Shown: positions 40,872 to 50,627, counted from the first letter of the stretch. The stretch is DNA of 64,000 nucleotides from an uncultured Lachnospiraceae bacterium (GCA_910576975.1 CAJTJY010000020.1:15103-79102), one strand, 5' to 3'. Made by a program: numbers and translations. Notes: generated by a model not told the origin, from the sequence alone.

Positions 40872-42722
40872 ATGAGTAAAAAGAAATGGAAAGAAGTTAT
40901 TATGTATGGATTAGCCATGGCTGTGGCAAGGGTGGAATTTGCCGGATGCTTTCCGCTGGTTCCGGGATTTTTTGCGGCGGTATGCATGGAAGAAGTGAAT
41001 CGGACACTGCTGTTGATTTTCAGCATATTTGGAATGGCGCTGTTTTTGCCAGTGCAGGCAATGGCAAAATACACGATGGTGCTGTTGGTTACCGGAGTAG
41101 TGATAAAAATGGTGGAGTGGGCATATAAAAGTTGCCGCGTACATGTGGGAGCTGCTGCGGCAGGCGTCAGCGTTCTATTGCTTACCATGGCGGGAGAGGT
41201 GCTGCTAGTACGAAATCGTTCCGTAATATGGATGGGGGCGCTGGAGTCGGTGCTGGTCTATACAATGGTGTTGGTGCTCTCGCCAATCTTGCACCTCTTG
41301 CTGGAAGAAAGCGTGGTGTCGGTGATTCGGAAAAAAGCCGTGGAACAGACGGCCCCGGAACATGGAGAAAAACTTCAGACATATGCGGAATCTTTTAGCG
41401 GCTTGTCAAAGATTTTTTCGCAGATGGAAAGTTTTAAGGGAGATTTCGAGCCAGAAGAGATGGGGAAGATGCAGCAGGAGATTGCCGGAAAAATTTGCAT
41501 GGGATGCGATCAATGCGCCATCTGCTGGCAGGAAGAGACTAGCCCCATGTACGAGCTGTTCTTTCGTCTTTTTCATTCAATAGAAAAGAGGGGCAGCGCG
41601 GAGGAGGAGGTACATCGGGAGCTTTCAGGCTACTGTCCGTATTCAGACAGCATTGTGGAGGAGGCGGTGGGAGTATTTGAGAAAGCGAGGCTGAATCTTG
41701 CCTGGTATAACCGGCTTTTGGAAAACCGGGGAATTATTGCGGAGCAGCTTGACGCCATGGCATACATTATGGAGGACTGCGCCAGAGAATACCGCGATGT
41801 GAGCCAGCAAGAAGGGCGGATGCTTGCGGCTGTAAAATATCGTTTTAAGGAACGGGGGATTGCCGCAAAAGAGATTCATCTCTACCAACGGCAGAATGGG
41901 AAGCTGTCCTTGCAGCTTCGGGCAGCGTCAAAATGGGGGAATTATATTCCAATCAAAGATCTGGCAAAAGTTGCAAGCCAGGGATTAAAGCGTGACATGG
42001 TACCCGGAAAATATACTCATACATTGGTTGGAAAAGAACCAGTATTTCTGACATTTGAAGAAGACACCTTGTTCCATACCCTGCAGGGGGTGGCAAGGCT
42101 CACGAAGGATCACGCCCAGGTTTCTGGCGACAGCTTTTCATTTTTAGACTTAGAGGGAGGGCAGTGCGTGATGGCGCTTTCTGACGGCATGGGTTCGGGA
42201 ATCAGTGCTTGTAAGGAAAGCGAAATGGTGATAGAGTTAATAGAGAAGTTTTTGGAATCAGGCTTTCAAAAGGAAACGGCGATTCGAATGATGAATTCTG
42301 CAATGGTCATTCAGGGAGAGGACGGCATATTTTCCACGGTAGATCTGGCTTCGATGGATTTGTATACAGGAATGTGCGAGTTTTACAAGATTGGTGCGGC
42401 GGCAGCTTTTATCAAGCGCAGCGAGGAAGTAGAGTGCATCTCTTCCGCAAGCCTTCCAGCAGGCATTTTTCATCAGATCGAGATAGAGAAAAGCAGCAGG
42501 CAGCTTGAGGATGGAGACATGGTAGTGCTGCTTACCGACGGGGTGCTGGATTACATGCGCGTCCCCGCCCCTGAGGAGACGATGCGGGAAATTTTGGAAA
42601 CCATCGAAAGCAACAACCCAGGTCAGATGGCAAAGCAGATTTTGGAACAGATTTTACTGTTTACGGCAGGAAAAGTCCCGGATGATATGACGGTGCTGGT
42701 CACTGGGATTTGGAAAAAATGA
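40872..42722 (+). CDS. spoIIE: Stage II sporulation protein E (phosphatase)
   Basis: PP2C-type serine phosphatase that dephosphorylates SpoIIAA and activates sigma-F in the forespore. N-terminal membrane region (~1-145) with about five helices, clearly shorter than the ten of B. subtilis SpoIIE (827 aa); this protein is 616 aa. A cysteine-rich segment CMGCDQCAICW lies near residue 210. The phosphatase domain (~395-616) has ALSDGMGSGISA, LLTDGVLDYM and PDDMTVLVTG with the metal-binding aspartates. Directly upstream of tilS and hpt, the same order as in Bacillus. Confidence 0.94.
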   Translation: MSKKKWKEVIMYGLAMAVARVEFAGCFPLVPGFFAAVCMEEVNRTLLLIFSIFGMALFLPVQAMAKYTMVLLVTGVVIKMVEWAYKSCRVHVGAAAAGVSVLLLTMAGEVLLVRNRSVIWMGALESVLVYTMVLVLSPILHLLLEESVVSVIRKKAVEQTAPEHGEKLQTYAESFSGLSKIFSQMESFKGDFEPEEMGKMQQEIAGKICMGCDQCAICWQEETSPMYELFFRLFHSIEKRGSAEEEVHRELSGYCPYSDSIVEEAVGVFEKARLNLAWYNRLLENRGIIAEQLDAMAYIMEDCAREYRDVSQQEGRMLAAVKYRFKERGIAAKEIHLYQRQNGKLSLQLRAASKWGNYIPIKDLAKVASQGLKRDMVPGKYTHTLVGKEPVFLTFEEDTLFHTLQGVARLTKDHAQVSGDSFSFLDLEGGQCVMALSDGMGSGISACKESEMVIELIEKFLESGFQKETAIRMMNSAMVIQGEDGIFSTVDLASMDLYTGMCEFYKIGAAAAFIKRSEEVECISSASLPAGIFHQIEIEKSSRQLEDGDMVVLLTDGVLDYMRVPAPEETMREILETIESNNPGQMAKQILEQILLFTAGKVPDDMTVLVTGIWKK

Positions 42723-42757
42723 TTTGGGCAGAAAAATACGGGAGATAGAAAGAAGCA

Positions 42758-44155
42758 ATGAAGAAAAAAGTGAGAAATTTTATCAGAGAACATCATATGG
42801 TAGAAAAGGGGGAATGTGTTCTAGCGGCGGTGTCTGGCGGAGCGGATTCGCTTTGCATGTTGTTGATTCTTTTGGAATTACAACAGGAACTGGGGATTAC
42901 ATTGCGTGTCGTTCATGTGGAACATGGCATCCGGGGGCAAGAAAGCAAGAAAGACGCAGCGTTTGTGGAGGATTTTTGCAGCCAGCGTCAGATTCCGTGC
43001 AAAGTTTTTTTCTGCGATGCGAAAACATATGCCAGGGAAAGAAGAATGTCTCTGGAAGAAGGGGCGAGAGAGTTGCGCTACCAGTATTTGCAGCAGACTG
43101 CAGAGGAATTCGGGGCGGATAAAATTGCCTTGGCACATAATCAAAATGATTGTGCGGAGACGATGTTGTTTCATTTGGCGCGGGGAACGGGAATGAAAGG
43201 GATGTGCGGCATCCGCCCAGTTCGTCAAAAAATCATCCGCCCCCTGTTGTGTGTCGCGCGATCTGAGATTGAAGCTTATTTGGCAGAGAAAGGACAGGGT
43301 TTTTGCAGGGATCAGACAAATGAGGAATTATTATATGCCCGCAATAGAATCCGCCATCAAGTGATCCCTGTGCTGTCAAAGATTAATGCCAATGCTGTTT
43401 CTCATATCAATCAGGCGGCTGCCTTTGTAACTGAGGCGGTGGAGTTGCTGGATGATTTGACAAAACAGTCGTTGCAGGCTTACGTCCATGAGAAAGACGG
43501 CGGAACCTGTATCTTGCAAGAGCTGCAACAAGAAAAACAAGTGGTGCGGCGCGCAGTGATACACAAGGCTTTGCAGAAAGAGGCAGGAAAAAGCCAAGAT
43601 ATTGCCATGATACATGTCAAACAGTTGGAGCAGCTTTTTGCTATGCAAACTGGAAAAAAGATAAATCTTCCTTATAATATAGAAGGACAAAAGACGTATC
43701 AGGGGGTTTTGCTGCGCAGGCAGGCAGAGCGGGCGCATGAAAGCTCCCAGGTCTTGGATTTGGAGGCGTTGGCAACCGGAAGCCTGTATATTTCTTCCCA
43801 TGGATATCAAATACAAACACGTTTATTGGATAAAATTCCTCAAAATGAAGAAATTCCCAAAAAGATGTATACGAAATGGCTCGATTATGATAAAATTAAA
43901 GGTAATATGCGAATGAGAACCCGGCAAAAACAGGATTTTTTGGTGATTGACGCACAAGGAAGCCGGAAAAAACTGAAAAAGTATTTTGTAGATGAGAAAG
44001 TGCCGGAATATCAGCGGGACCAGGTCTTGCTGCTGGCAGACGACACCCATATTCTCTGGGTCATTGGTTACCGCGTCAGCGAAGATGTCAAGGTAACCCA
44101 GCATACTAAAAGAATCTTAGAGATACAGGTAAATGGAGGAACAACACATGAGTGA
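42758..44155 (+). CDS. tilS: tRNA(Ile)-lysidine synthetase TilS
   Basis: Converts C34 of tRNA-Ile (CAU anticodon) to lysidine so that it reads AUA. The ATP pyrophosphatase loop is AAVSGGADSLCM (residues ~24-35), followed by VEHGIRG and IALAHNQNDCAETMLFHLARGTG. The C-terminal TilS domains follow to 465 aa. Its last 8 nt overlap hpt. An essential gene; the order tilS-hpt-ftsH is widely conserved in Firmicutes. Confidence 0.95.
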   Translation: MKKKVRNFIREHHMVEKGECVLAAVSGGADSLCMLLILLELQQELGITLRVVHVEHGIRGQESKKDAAFVEDFCSQRQIPCKVFFCDAKTYARERRMSLEEGARELRYQYLQQTAEEFGADKIALAHNQNDCAETMLFHLARGTGMKGMCGIRPVRQKIIRPLLCVARSEIEAYLAEKGQGFCRDQTNEELLYARNRIRHQVIPVLSKINANAVSHINQAAAFVTEAVELLDDLTKQSLQAYVHEKDGGTCILQELQQEKQVVRRAVIHKALQKEAGKSQDIAMIHVKQLEQLFAMQTGKKINLPYNIEGQKTYQGVLLRRQAERAHESSQVLDLEALATGSLYISSHGYQIQTRLLDKIPQNEEIPKKMYTKWLDYDKIKGNMRMRTRQKQDFLVIDAQGSRKKLKKYFVDEKVPEYQRDQVLLLADDTHILWVIGYRVSEDVKVTQHTKRILEIQVNGGTTHE

Positions 44156-44681
44156 TAAAATCTGCGTGTTAATCACAGAAGAAGAATTAGAAAACAGGAT
44201 TTGTGAGTTGGGAAAAGAAATCAGTGAACATTATCAGGGAGAATCTGTGCATTTGGTCAGTGTCCTGAAAGGAGGAGTATTTTTTACCTGCGAGTTAGCA
44301 AAAAGGCTGACGATACCCGTTTCTATTGATTTTATGTCGGTGTCCAGCTACGGCAATGACACCAAGTCCAGCGGCGTGGTAAAGGTCATTAAAGATCTGG
44401 ATGAGTCTATCGAGGGTAAAAATGTCCTGGTAGTAGAAGATATCGTTGATTCTGGCAGGACGCTGAGTTATTTATTGGAAAATTTGAAAAGCAGAAAACC
44501 AAAGAGTCTGCGGCTGTGCACATTGCTGGATAAACCGGAACGGCGGGTGACGGATGTGCAGGTGGATTATACCGGATTTGAAATACCGGATAAATTCGTA
44601 GTGGGCTATGGTCTTGATTATATGCAGCGATACCGCAACCTTCCTTATGTAGGGGTGGTAATGCTGGAAGATGAAGCGTGA
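44148..44681 (+). CDS. hpt: Hypoxanthine phosphoribosyltransferase
   Basis: Salvages hypoxanthine and guanine using PRPP. 177 aa. The PRPP loop VLVVEDIVDSGRTL and the N-terminal LKGGVFFTCEL are visible. The ATG at 44148 has GGAGG 7 nt upstream and begins inside the end of tilS. PRPP would come from Prs at 0-1.2 kb. Confidence 0.95.
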   Translation: MSDKICVLITEEELENRICELGKEISEHYQGESVHLVSVLKGGVFFTCELAKRLTIPVSIDFMSVSSYGNDTKSSGVVKVIKDLDESIEGKNVLVVEDIVDSGRTLSYLLENLKSRKPKSLRLCTLLDKPERRVTDVQVDYTGFEIPDKFVVGYGLDYMQRYRNLPYVGVVMLEDEA

Positions 44682-44702
44682 AAGGAGTAAAAGTATAAAT
44701 AT

Positions 44703-46541
44703 ATGAGTAATCAGAAACGTTACCGGGCATTCGGGCTGTATATCGCAGTGATTATCATTCTTGCATTGCTCTGGATTATGAGGGACAGTTCTTCTGGCTT
44801 TGGACAGAATTCTGTCTATACTTATGCGCAGTTTGAACAGGATTTGGAGATGGATCATGTGGTGTCCGTCGTCATTTCACAGAATAGGGAAGTTCCAAGC
44901 GGCGAGGCGGACGTGACTCTGAAAGGAGAATCCAGAAATGCGGTCAAGACCTTGCATTTGTCGGATATCAATGCTTTGCAGGATACCATGAAGTCGTATG
45001 ACTTCAAGGATTTTGTAGTACAGGAGATGCCAGAGGAGAACTGGCTGATCTCGATACTGCCCACGCTGATTTTATTTGGCGTGCTGTTTGTATTCTATAT
45101 TATGATGACCAACCATGCTGCGGCCTCCTCCGGCGGCGGGAACAAGATGATGAATTTTGGGAAGAGCCGCGCCAAAATGTCTACAGATGAGAATAAGAAG
45201 ATCAATTTTGGAAGCGTGGCAGGGCTGAAAGAAGAAAAGGAAGAACTGGAAGAGCTGGTGGATTTTTTGCGTTCTCCCAGAAAGTATACCAAGCTGGGGG
45301 CCAGAATTCCCAAAGGCGTTCTTTTAGTCGGACCGCCAGGAACAGGTAAGACGCTGCTTGCCAAGGCGGTTGCCGGGGAAGCAGGAGTTCCGTTTTTTAG
45401 CATTTCTGGTTCTGACTTCGTGGAAATGTTTGTGGGCGTCGGTGCGTCCCGCGTCCGTGACCTTTTTGAGGATGCCAAGAAAAATGCGCCCTGTATCGTG
45501 TTCATAGATGAGATTGACGCAGTGGCAAGGCGCAGGGGAACTGGCATGGGCGGCGGTCATGACGAGCGTGAGCAGACCTTGAACCAGCTCTTAGTAGAGA
45601 TGGACGGCTTTGGCGTAAACGAGGGCATTATCGTGATGGCGGCGACCAATCGCGTCGATATTTTGGATCCTGCGATTATGCGTCCTGGACGTTTTGACCG
45701 CAAGGTGCATGTGGGAAGGCCTGACGTGGGTGGCAGGGAAGAGATTTTAAGAGTTCATGCCAAGAATAAGCCTCTAGGGGACGACGTGGATCTGAGGCAG
45801 ATTGCTCAAACGACCGCAGGCTTTACAGGCGCGGATTTGGAAAACCTGTTGAACGAGGCGGCAATTTTTGCAGCGAAGGAAGATCGTGCCTATATTATAC
45901 AGGGCGATATCCGCAAATCTTTCGTGAAAGTGGGCATTGGTTCTGAAAAGAAGAGCCGGATCATCACGGACAAAGAAAAACGAATTACCGCATACCATGA
46001 GGCAGGCCATGCGATCTTGTTTCATGTGCTGCCGGATGTCGGACCGGTGTACTCCGTATCCATCATTCCCACAGGCGTAGGGGCTGCAGGCTATACGATG
46101 CCGCTGCCAGAGCGTGAGGAAATGTTCAATACCAAGGGAAGGATGCTGCAAGAGATCATCGTGGATCTTGGAGGCAGGGTGGCAGAGGAAATGATTTTTG
46201 ACGATATCACCACCGGTGCTTCCCAAGACATCAAGCAGGCGACCGGGGTTGCAAAAGCCATGGTCACCAGGTACGGCATGTCGGAGCATGTGGGCTTGAT
46301 CAATTATGACAATGACGACGACCAAGTGTTCATCGGCAGAGACCTGGCCCATGCAAGGGCTTACGGGGAAAACGTAGCCAGCACCATTGACCAGGAGATT
46401 AAGCGCATCATTGACGAATGCTATGAAAAGTCCAGAAGCATTTTGTCGGAGCATGAGAAGATTCTTCATAAATGTGCAGATCTTCTCCTGGAAAAGGAAA
46501 AAATCAGCAGAGATGAGTTTGAAGCTTTGTTTGAGGGATGA
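44703..46541 (+). CDS. ftsH: ATP-dependent zinc metalloprotease FtsH
   Basis: Membrane AAA+ protease for damaged or regulatory proteins. Two transmembrane helices (~9-27 and ~118-135) flank a small extracellular domain. The AAA module has GPPGTGKT, FIDEIDAVARRRG and the second region of homology RPGRFDRK. The zinc site is HEAGH. 612 aa, normal. AAGGAG is 15 nt from the ATG, a rather long spacing. It ends the conserved cluster. Confidence 0.97.
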   Translation: MSNQKRYRAFGLYIAVIIILALLWIMRDSSSGFGQNSVYTYAQFEQDLEMDHVVSVVISQNREVPSGEADVTLKGESRNAVKTLHLSDINALQDTMKSYDFKDFVVQEMPEENWLISILPTLILFGVLFVFYIMMTNHAAASSGGGNKMMNFGKSRAKMSTDENKKINFGSVAGLKEEKEELEELVDFLRSPRKYTKLGARIPKGVLLVGPPGTGKTLLAKAVAGEAGVPFFSISGSDFVEMFVGVGASRVRDLFEDAKKNAPCIVFIDEIDAVARRRGTGMGGGHDEREQTLNQLLVEMDGFGVNEGIIVMAATNRVDILDPAIMRPGRFDRKVHVGRPDVGGREEILRVHAKNKPLGDDVDLRQIAQTTAGFTGADLENLLNEAAIFAAKEDRAYIIQGDIRKSFVKVGIGSEKKSRIITDKEKRITAYHEAGHAILFHVLPDVGPVYSVSIIPTGVGAAGYTMPLPEREEMFNTKGRMLQEIIVDLGGRVAEEMIFDDITTGASQDIKQATGVAKAMVTRYGMSEHVGLINYDNDDDQVFIGRDLAHARAYGENVASTIDQEIKRIIDECYEKSRSILSEHEKILHKCADLLLEKEKISRDEFEALFEG

Positions 46542-46732
46542 TTTGTGCAGAATTGCTATCTGTCAAGGACGTTAAAGAAAACAAATGATATGAAATATGT
46601 ATAAAAAAGAATGTAAATTTTTGTGAAGTTTGTGCACACTTATTGGGAAAATTATGGTATTATAGTTATCGTAAAAACCCCCAATACATTATATAGTTTT
46701 TGCTACACCCCATAGTAAAAATACCTTCTCCT

Positions 46733-46787
46733 AAAGAGACTGTTGCATTGATGAATGAAAATTGTCAGTGCGGCGGTCTCTTTTTTT
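46733..46787 (+). terminator. Terminator between ftsH and the hemerythrin gene
   Basis: Eight bp stem AAAGAGAC with GTCTCTTT, a ~35 nt loop, and a run of seven T. Confidence 0.6.
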
Positions 46788-46796
46788 GCAGGGATA

Positions 46797-46825
46797 TTGA
46801 AATGCAGTACCACATATGCTACAAT
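46797..46825 (+). promoter_or_regulatory. Promoter of the hemerythrin-CheX-REC gene
   Basis: TTGAAA at 46797-46802, 17 bp spacer, TACAAT at 46820-46825 with TGC extension. Confidence 0.7.
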
Positions 46826-46899
46826 TTTGTTTTAGACCCTTATATTTCTTATTTATATATAAATAGAAAACGAACGGAACAAAGGAGGACAGATGCGGG

Positions 46900-48249
46900 A
46901 TGAGTGGCGGTAAATTTATGTGGCAGGACCGGTTTAATATTGGCGTGGATGTGATTGACAAGGAGCATAAGAAACTTTTCAGTATTTTAAATAAGCTGCT
47001 TGCTTATAGCGTGAACGAGGAACGTTACCAGTGGGTATGTCAGGAAGGAATTAAATATTTCAAAAAGCATGCCATGAAGCATTTTGCAGAAGAAGAAGTA
47101 TATATGGCATCCATTGATTATGACGGATACGAAATGCACAGACGCCTTCATGATAATTTTAGAAAGAAGACGCTTCCGGAAATTGAACGGGAGTTGGAAC
47201 AGTCGGAATATTCCAAGGATGCCGTGGAGCATTTTTTGGGGGTGTGCACTGGCTGGCTGATCGGACATACGTTGACGGAGGACCGTGCGATTGTCGGAAA
47301 GGCTGTGAGCAAATGGGCGGCGCTTCTTCCAGAAGAGGAACAGGAGGCTATGGAGCAGGTGATTGTCCGGCTGTTGCATGAGCTGTTTCAGTTAAATGCC
47401 CGGGTAGTCAGTGGGAATTATGGAGGGGAGAAATTCGGCAAAGGAATTTATTACCGCTTAGTCTATGGTTCTAAGAATGGCGAGACATGGGAGATTATCC
47501 TTGTTTTTGAGGAAAGCTTGCTTGTCAAGACAGTGGGACGAATGATGGGATCAAAAGACGATGACAAATTAAGCGCTCTTATGATGAATGCTACCCGTTA
47601 TACGGCGCAGCAGTTTGTGGAACGCATCCGCGTTCATTTCCCGTCTGCGGAGCTGTTTGAAGTGAAAGAGGAGAACCTTCTTACCTATGTGCAGTTTGAG
47701 AAGATTTTTGAGAATCACAAGCCTCAGTGCAGCCTGTTGTTTGACACGGGGGAAGGCTATTTTGCATTTTGCGTTATGGCGCCGCATTTGCTTGAGGATA
47801 AGGTGGGTGGAACTATCAAGGCAGAGAATGCGATGACGGAAATTAAGAAATACCTTGATACTGGCAAATCTAGTCAAAAGAAGAAATTATTGGTGGTCGA
47901 TGATTCTGGCGTGGTAAGACAGGCGATGAAAGAATTGCTTGGCAAGGATTATGAAGTGATGTTGGCGGAATCTGGCGTGTCTGCGCTGCGTTGCATGATT
48001 CTTGACCGTCCAGACTTGGTATTGCTAGATTATGAGATGCCTATTTGCGACGGCAGGCAGGTGTTGGAAATGATCCGTGCAGAGAAAGGGTTGGCGGATC
48101 TTGACGTGATTTTCCTGACGGGCAATACAAACAGGGAAAATATTAAAAAGATCGCAGCATTAAAGCCGGCGGGCTATTTGCTGAAAATGATGAAGCCAGA
48201 GGAGATTAAGCAGAATATCGATCAATTTTTTAAAAAGAAAAACGGCTGA
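46900..48249 (+). CDS. Bacteriohemerythrin - CheX-like - receiver fusion protein
   Basis: 449 aa with three parts. Residues 1-~140 are a bacteriohemerythrin with all di-iron ligands in place: His 23, His 57, His 61, Glu 65, His 80, His 84, His 123, Asp 128. Residues ~150-310 resemble a CheX-type phosphatase/chemotaxis domain. Residues ~328-449 are a receiver domain with VVDDSG, phospho-acceptor Asp 377 (LLDYEMP), and the conserved Thr in FLTGNT. There is no output DNA-binding domain. It may couple oxygen or NO sensing to phosphosignalling; this is inference from the domain order. AAGGAGG lies 11 nt before ATG 46900. Confidence 0.83.
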   Translation: MSGGKFMWQDRFNIGVDVIDKEHKKLFSILNKLLAYSVNEERYQWVCQEGIKYFKKHAMKHFAEEEVYMASIDYDGYEMHRRLHDNFRKKTLPEIERELEQSEYSKDAVEHFLGVCTGWLIGHTLTEDRAIVGKAVSKWAALLPEEEQEAMEQVIVRLLHELFQLNARVVSGNYGGEKFGKGIYYRLVYGSKNGETWEIILVFEESLLVKTVGRMMGSKDDDKLSALMMNATRYTAQQFVERIRVHFPSAELFEVKEENLLTYVQFEKIFENHKPQCSLLFDTGEGYFAFCVMAPHLLEDKVGGTIKAENAMTEIKKYLDTGKSSQKKKLLVVDDSGVVRQAMKELLGKDYEVMLAESGVSALRCMILDRPDLVLLDYEMPICDGRQVLEMIRAEKGLADLDVIFLTGNTNRENIKKIAALKPAGYLLKMMKPEEIKQNIDQFFKKKNG

Positions 48250-48322
48250 CGTTTCCCCCGCAATTTGGTGAAACAGGGACATCCTTTAGAATGGATAACA
48301 GAGACTAATTATTGAAGAGGTT

Positions 48323-50440
48323 ATGCCTATGAAAGAATATTCCAACTACGAATTAAATCAAAAACAACAATATATGATGCTGATGCGTCCGTTGTTGCGG
48401 AAACATGCGCTGTTTTCCGATGGAACAAAGGATTACCGGAACCCCCCGGAGCCAAAGGAAGATGAGGAAGTGACCATTACGTTTCGCACGGCGAAGGACA
48501 ATGTGGATATTGTGTGGCTTCGTACTGACGCTGGGAAGATCCCGATGTGGAAAGAATACAGCAGGGGGCTGTTTGATTATTACCAGGTCAAGGTGCAGCT
48601 TGGAAAAGAACCTTTCAGGTATTATTTCGAGATTAACACGGGCATGCTTCAGTGTTATTATGACCGCATGGGGGTATCGCCGGAAATCAGGCAGGATTAT
48701 GCATTTGTGATCGTGCCAGGATTTTCTACGCCCGACTGGGCAAAAGGCGCAGTCATGTACCAAATTTTGGTGGACCGTTTTTGCAATGGCGATCCCTCGA
48801 ATGACGTGCTTACGAACGAGTATTACTATATCAAGGTCTACAGCCAGAAGGTCGAGGATTGGGAAAAGTGTCCGGCAGAATTCGGCGTCGGCGAATTTTA
48901 TGGAGGGGATTTGGCGGGCGTGATGCAGAAGCTTGATTATCTGCAGGATCTGGGCGTGGAAGTGTTATATTTCAATCCGCTGTTTGTTTCTCCTTCCAAT
49001 CATAAATACGATATTCAGGATTATGATTATATCGATCCGCATTATGGGAAAATCGTCGAGGATGAGGGAAGATTGCTCCAGCCAGATGAGACGGATAATT
49101 CTACAGCTACCAGATACATCAAGCGGGTTTCCGACATCAGGAATCTGGAAGCCAGCAACCGGCTGTTTGCAGAGCTGGTGAGTGAGGCGCACAAACGGGG
49201 AATGCGCGTCATTCTCGACGGCGTATTTAACCACTGCGGATCGTTTAATAAATGGCTGGACCGGGAACTGATTTATGAGAAAGAGCTTGGATATGCCACT
49301 GGAGCTTACATCTCTGGAGACAGTCCGTACCAGAAATTTTTCCAATTCCACGATGAGAACCGATGGCCTTATAATAATAGCTATGATGGCTGGTGGGGTC
49401 ATGATACCCTGCCAAAGCTAAATTACGAGGGTTCGGAAGAATTGTATGAATATATTTTGGACATAGGCAGGAAATGGGTGTCTCCGCCCTTTAATGCAGA
49501 CGGATGGCGTCTTGATGTTGCGGCGGATCTCGGTCATTCTGTAGAATTTAATCACAAGTTTTGGAGGGACTTTAGAAATGCCGTGAAAGAGGCGAATCCA
49601 AACGCAATCATCTTGGCGGAGCATTACGGTGATCCGGTGGAATGGCTGCGGGGCGATCAGTGGGACACGGTGATGAATTATGACGCATTTATGGAACCAT
49701 TGACCTGGTTTTTGACGGGCATGGAGAAGCATAGTGACGGTTACAGGCAGGATATGCTCGGAAATTATCAAAACTTTGAAGGCGCCATGAATTATTATAT
49801 GACGCGTTTTATGACTTCGTCTCTGCAGTGCGCCATGAACGAGCTGTCGAATCATGATCATTCCAGATTTTTGACCCGTACCAATCACAAAGTTGGAAGA
49901 GTTGACGTCTTGGGAAGCGCAGCGGCAGGGGAAGAGACCAATAAAGGCGTTTTAAAAGAAGCCGTGGTGGTTCAGATGACTTGGCCTGGGGCACCGACGA
50001 TATATTATGGAGACGAAGCGGGAGCGGTAGGATTTACGGATCCTGATAACCGAAGGACGTATCCCTGGGGGCGTGAGGATCAAGAGCTTTTAGCGTTCCA
50101 CCGGGACATTATAAAGATCCATAAGCAGTATGACGCATTTCGCACAGGCTCTTTGAAGTTCCTTGGAGGGGATTATCAGGTGATGTGCTATGGTCGTTTT
50201 AACCGCTTGCAGCAATTTGTGATCGTGATCAATAACGATTATGTCCAGCGGGACATGGTGTGGAGAGTATGGCCGGCAGAGATGGAGCGCAAAAGCAGAA
50301 TGGTGCGCATTATGCTTACGACGCCGGAAAGTTATTCCTTGGAGCCGGAGATTTATGAAGTGGAAAATGGACGCATCCATATTTCCCTTCCGCCAAATGC
50401 AGCGGTGATTTTGAGAAATATTGGAAGAGAAGAGTCGTAA
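48323..50440 (+). CDS. Cytoplasmic GH13 alpha-glucan hydrolase
   Basis: 705 aa. An N-terminal beta domain (~45-135) of the CBM34/neopullulanase type precedes a GH13 barrel. Catalytic motifs: YQILVDRF, GVFNHCG, GWRLDVAADLG (nucleophile Asp), IILAEHYGDP (acid/base Glu), and LSNHDHSRF. No signal peptide, so it acts on internal or imported maltodextrins or glycogen, likely as a cyclomaltodextrinase or neopullulanase-like enzyme. The exact specificity is not clear. It is flanked by the hemerythrin gene and palindromic element C. It agrees with glgC/glgD and pgcA in the window. Confidence 0.87.
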   Translation: MPMKEYSNYELNQKQQYMMLMRPLLRKHALFSDGTKDYRNPPEPKEDEEVTITFRTAKDNVDIVWLRTDAGKIPMWKEYSRGLFDYYQVKVQLGKEPFRYYFEINTGMLQCYYDRMGVSPEIRQDYAFVIVPGFSTPDWAKGAVMYQILVDRFCNGDPSNDVLTNEYYYIKVYSQKVEDWEKCPAEFGVGEFYGGDLAGVMQKLDYLQDLGVEVLYFNPLFVSPSNHKYDIQDYDYIDPHYGKIVEDEGRLLQPDETDNSTATRYIKRVSDIRNLEASNRLFAELVSEAHKRGMRVILDGVFNHCGSFNKWLDRELIYEKELGYATGAYISGDSPYQKFFQFHDENRWPYNNSYDGWWGHDTLPKLNYEGSEELYEYILDIGRKWVSPPFNADGWRLDVAADLGHSVEFNHKFWRDFRNAVKEANPNAIILAEHYGDPVEWLRGDQWDTVMNYDAFMEPLTWFLTGMEKHSDGYRQDMLGNYQNFEGAMNYYMTRFMTSSLQCAMNELSNHDHSRFLTRTNHKVGRVDVLGSAAAGEETNKGVLKEAVVVQMTWPGAPTIYYGDEAGAVGFTDPDNRRTYPWGREDQELLAFHRDIIKIHKQYDAFRTGSLKFLGGDYQVMCYGRFNRLQQFVIVINNDYVQRDMVWRVWPAEMERKSRMVRIMLTTPESYSLEPEIYEVENGRIHISLPPNAAVILRNIGREES

Positions 50441-50482
50441 AAAGAACACAGCCAAATTTCATTTTGCGATTTTTGAGAAAGT

Positions 50483-50627
50483 GGAATTTGTTTGAGTTTC
50501 CCCATTTTGCAATTGATAGCGCCAAAAGGTCTTGCTGCCTTTGGCAGCATAGACATCTTGCACAAAAAGTGCGACAGCCCCCCTTTGGCGCTATCAATTG
50601 CAAAATGGGGAAACTTAAAGGAATTTG
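50483..50627 (-). mobile_element. Palindromic MITE-like element, copy C, with flanking 8 bp repeats
   Basis: Element 50491-50619 (129 bp). Arms 50491-50530 and 50581-50619 are reverse complements and match those of A and B. Flanking GGAATTTG direct repeats are at 50483-50490 and 50620-50627. The interior, read on the minus strand, is the same as the right part of copy A (hairpin TGCTGCC/GGCAGCA at 50533-50549, and TTGTGCAAGATGTC), so C lies in the opposite orientation and lacks the CATCAC hairpin. The right repeat ends 3 nt before a -35. Confidence 0.85.

Larger units (their letters stand above)
46542..46899 (+). other. Intergenic region with two promoters and a terminator
   Basis: No gene. 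An extended -10 (TGGTATTAT, 46655-46663) could start a short transcript of ~115 nt that ends at the hairpin AAAGAGAC/GTCTCTTT plus T-run (46733-46787); this hairpin may also terminate ftsH. A second promoter follows it: TTGAAA 46797-46802, 17 bp, TACAAT 46820-46825 with TGC. That one serves the hemerythrin gene. Confidence 0.6.

Noticed and set aside
42724..43122. Frame overlapping the start of tilS on the same strand
   Set aside because: The tilS frame has clear family motifs; this one is a shifted reading of it with low-complexity content.
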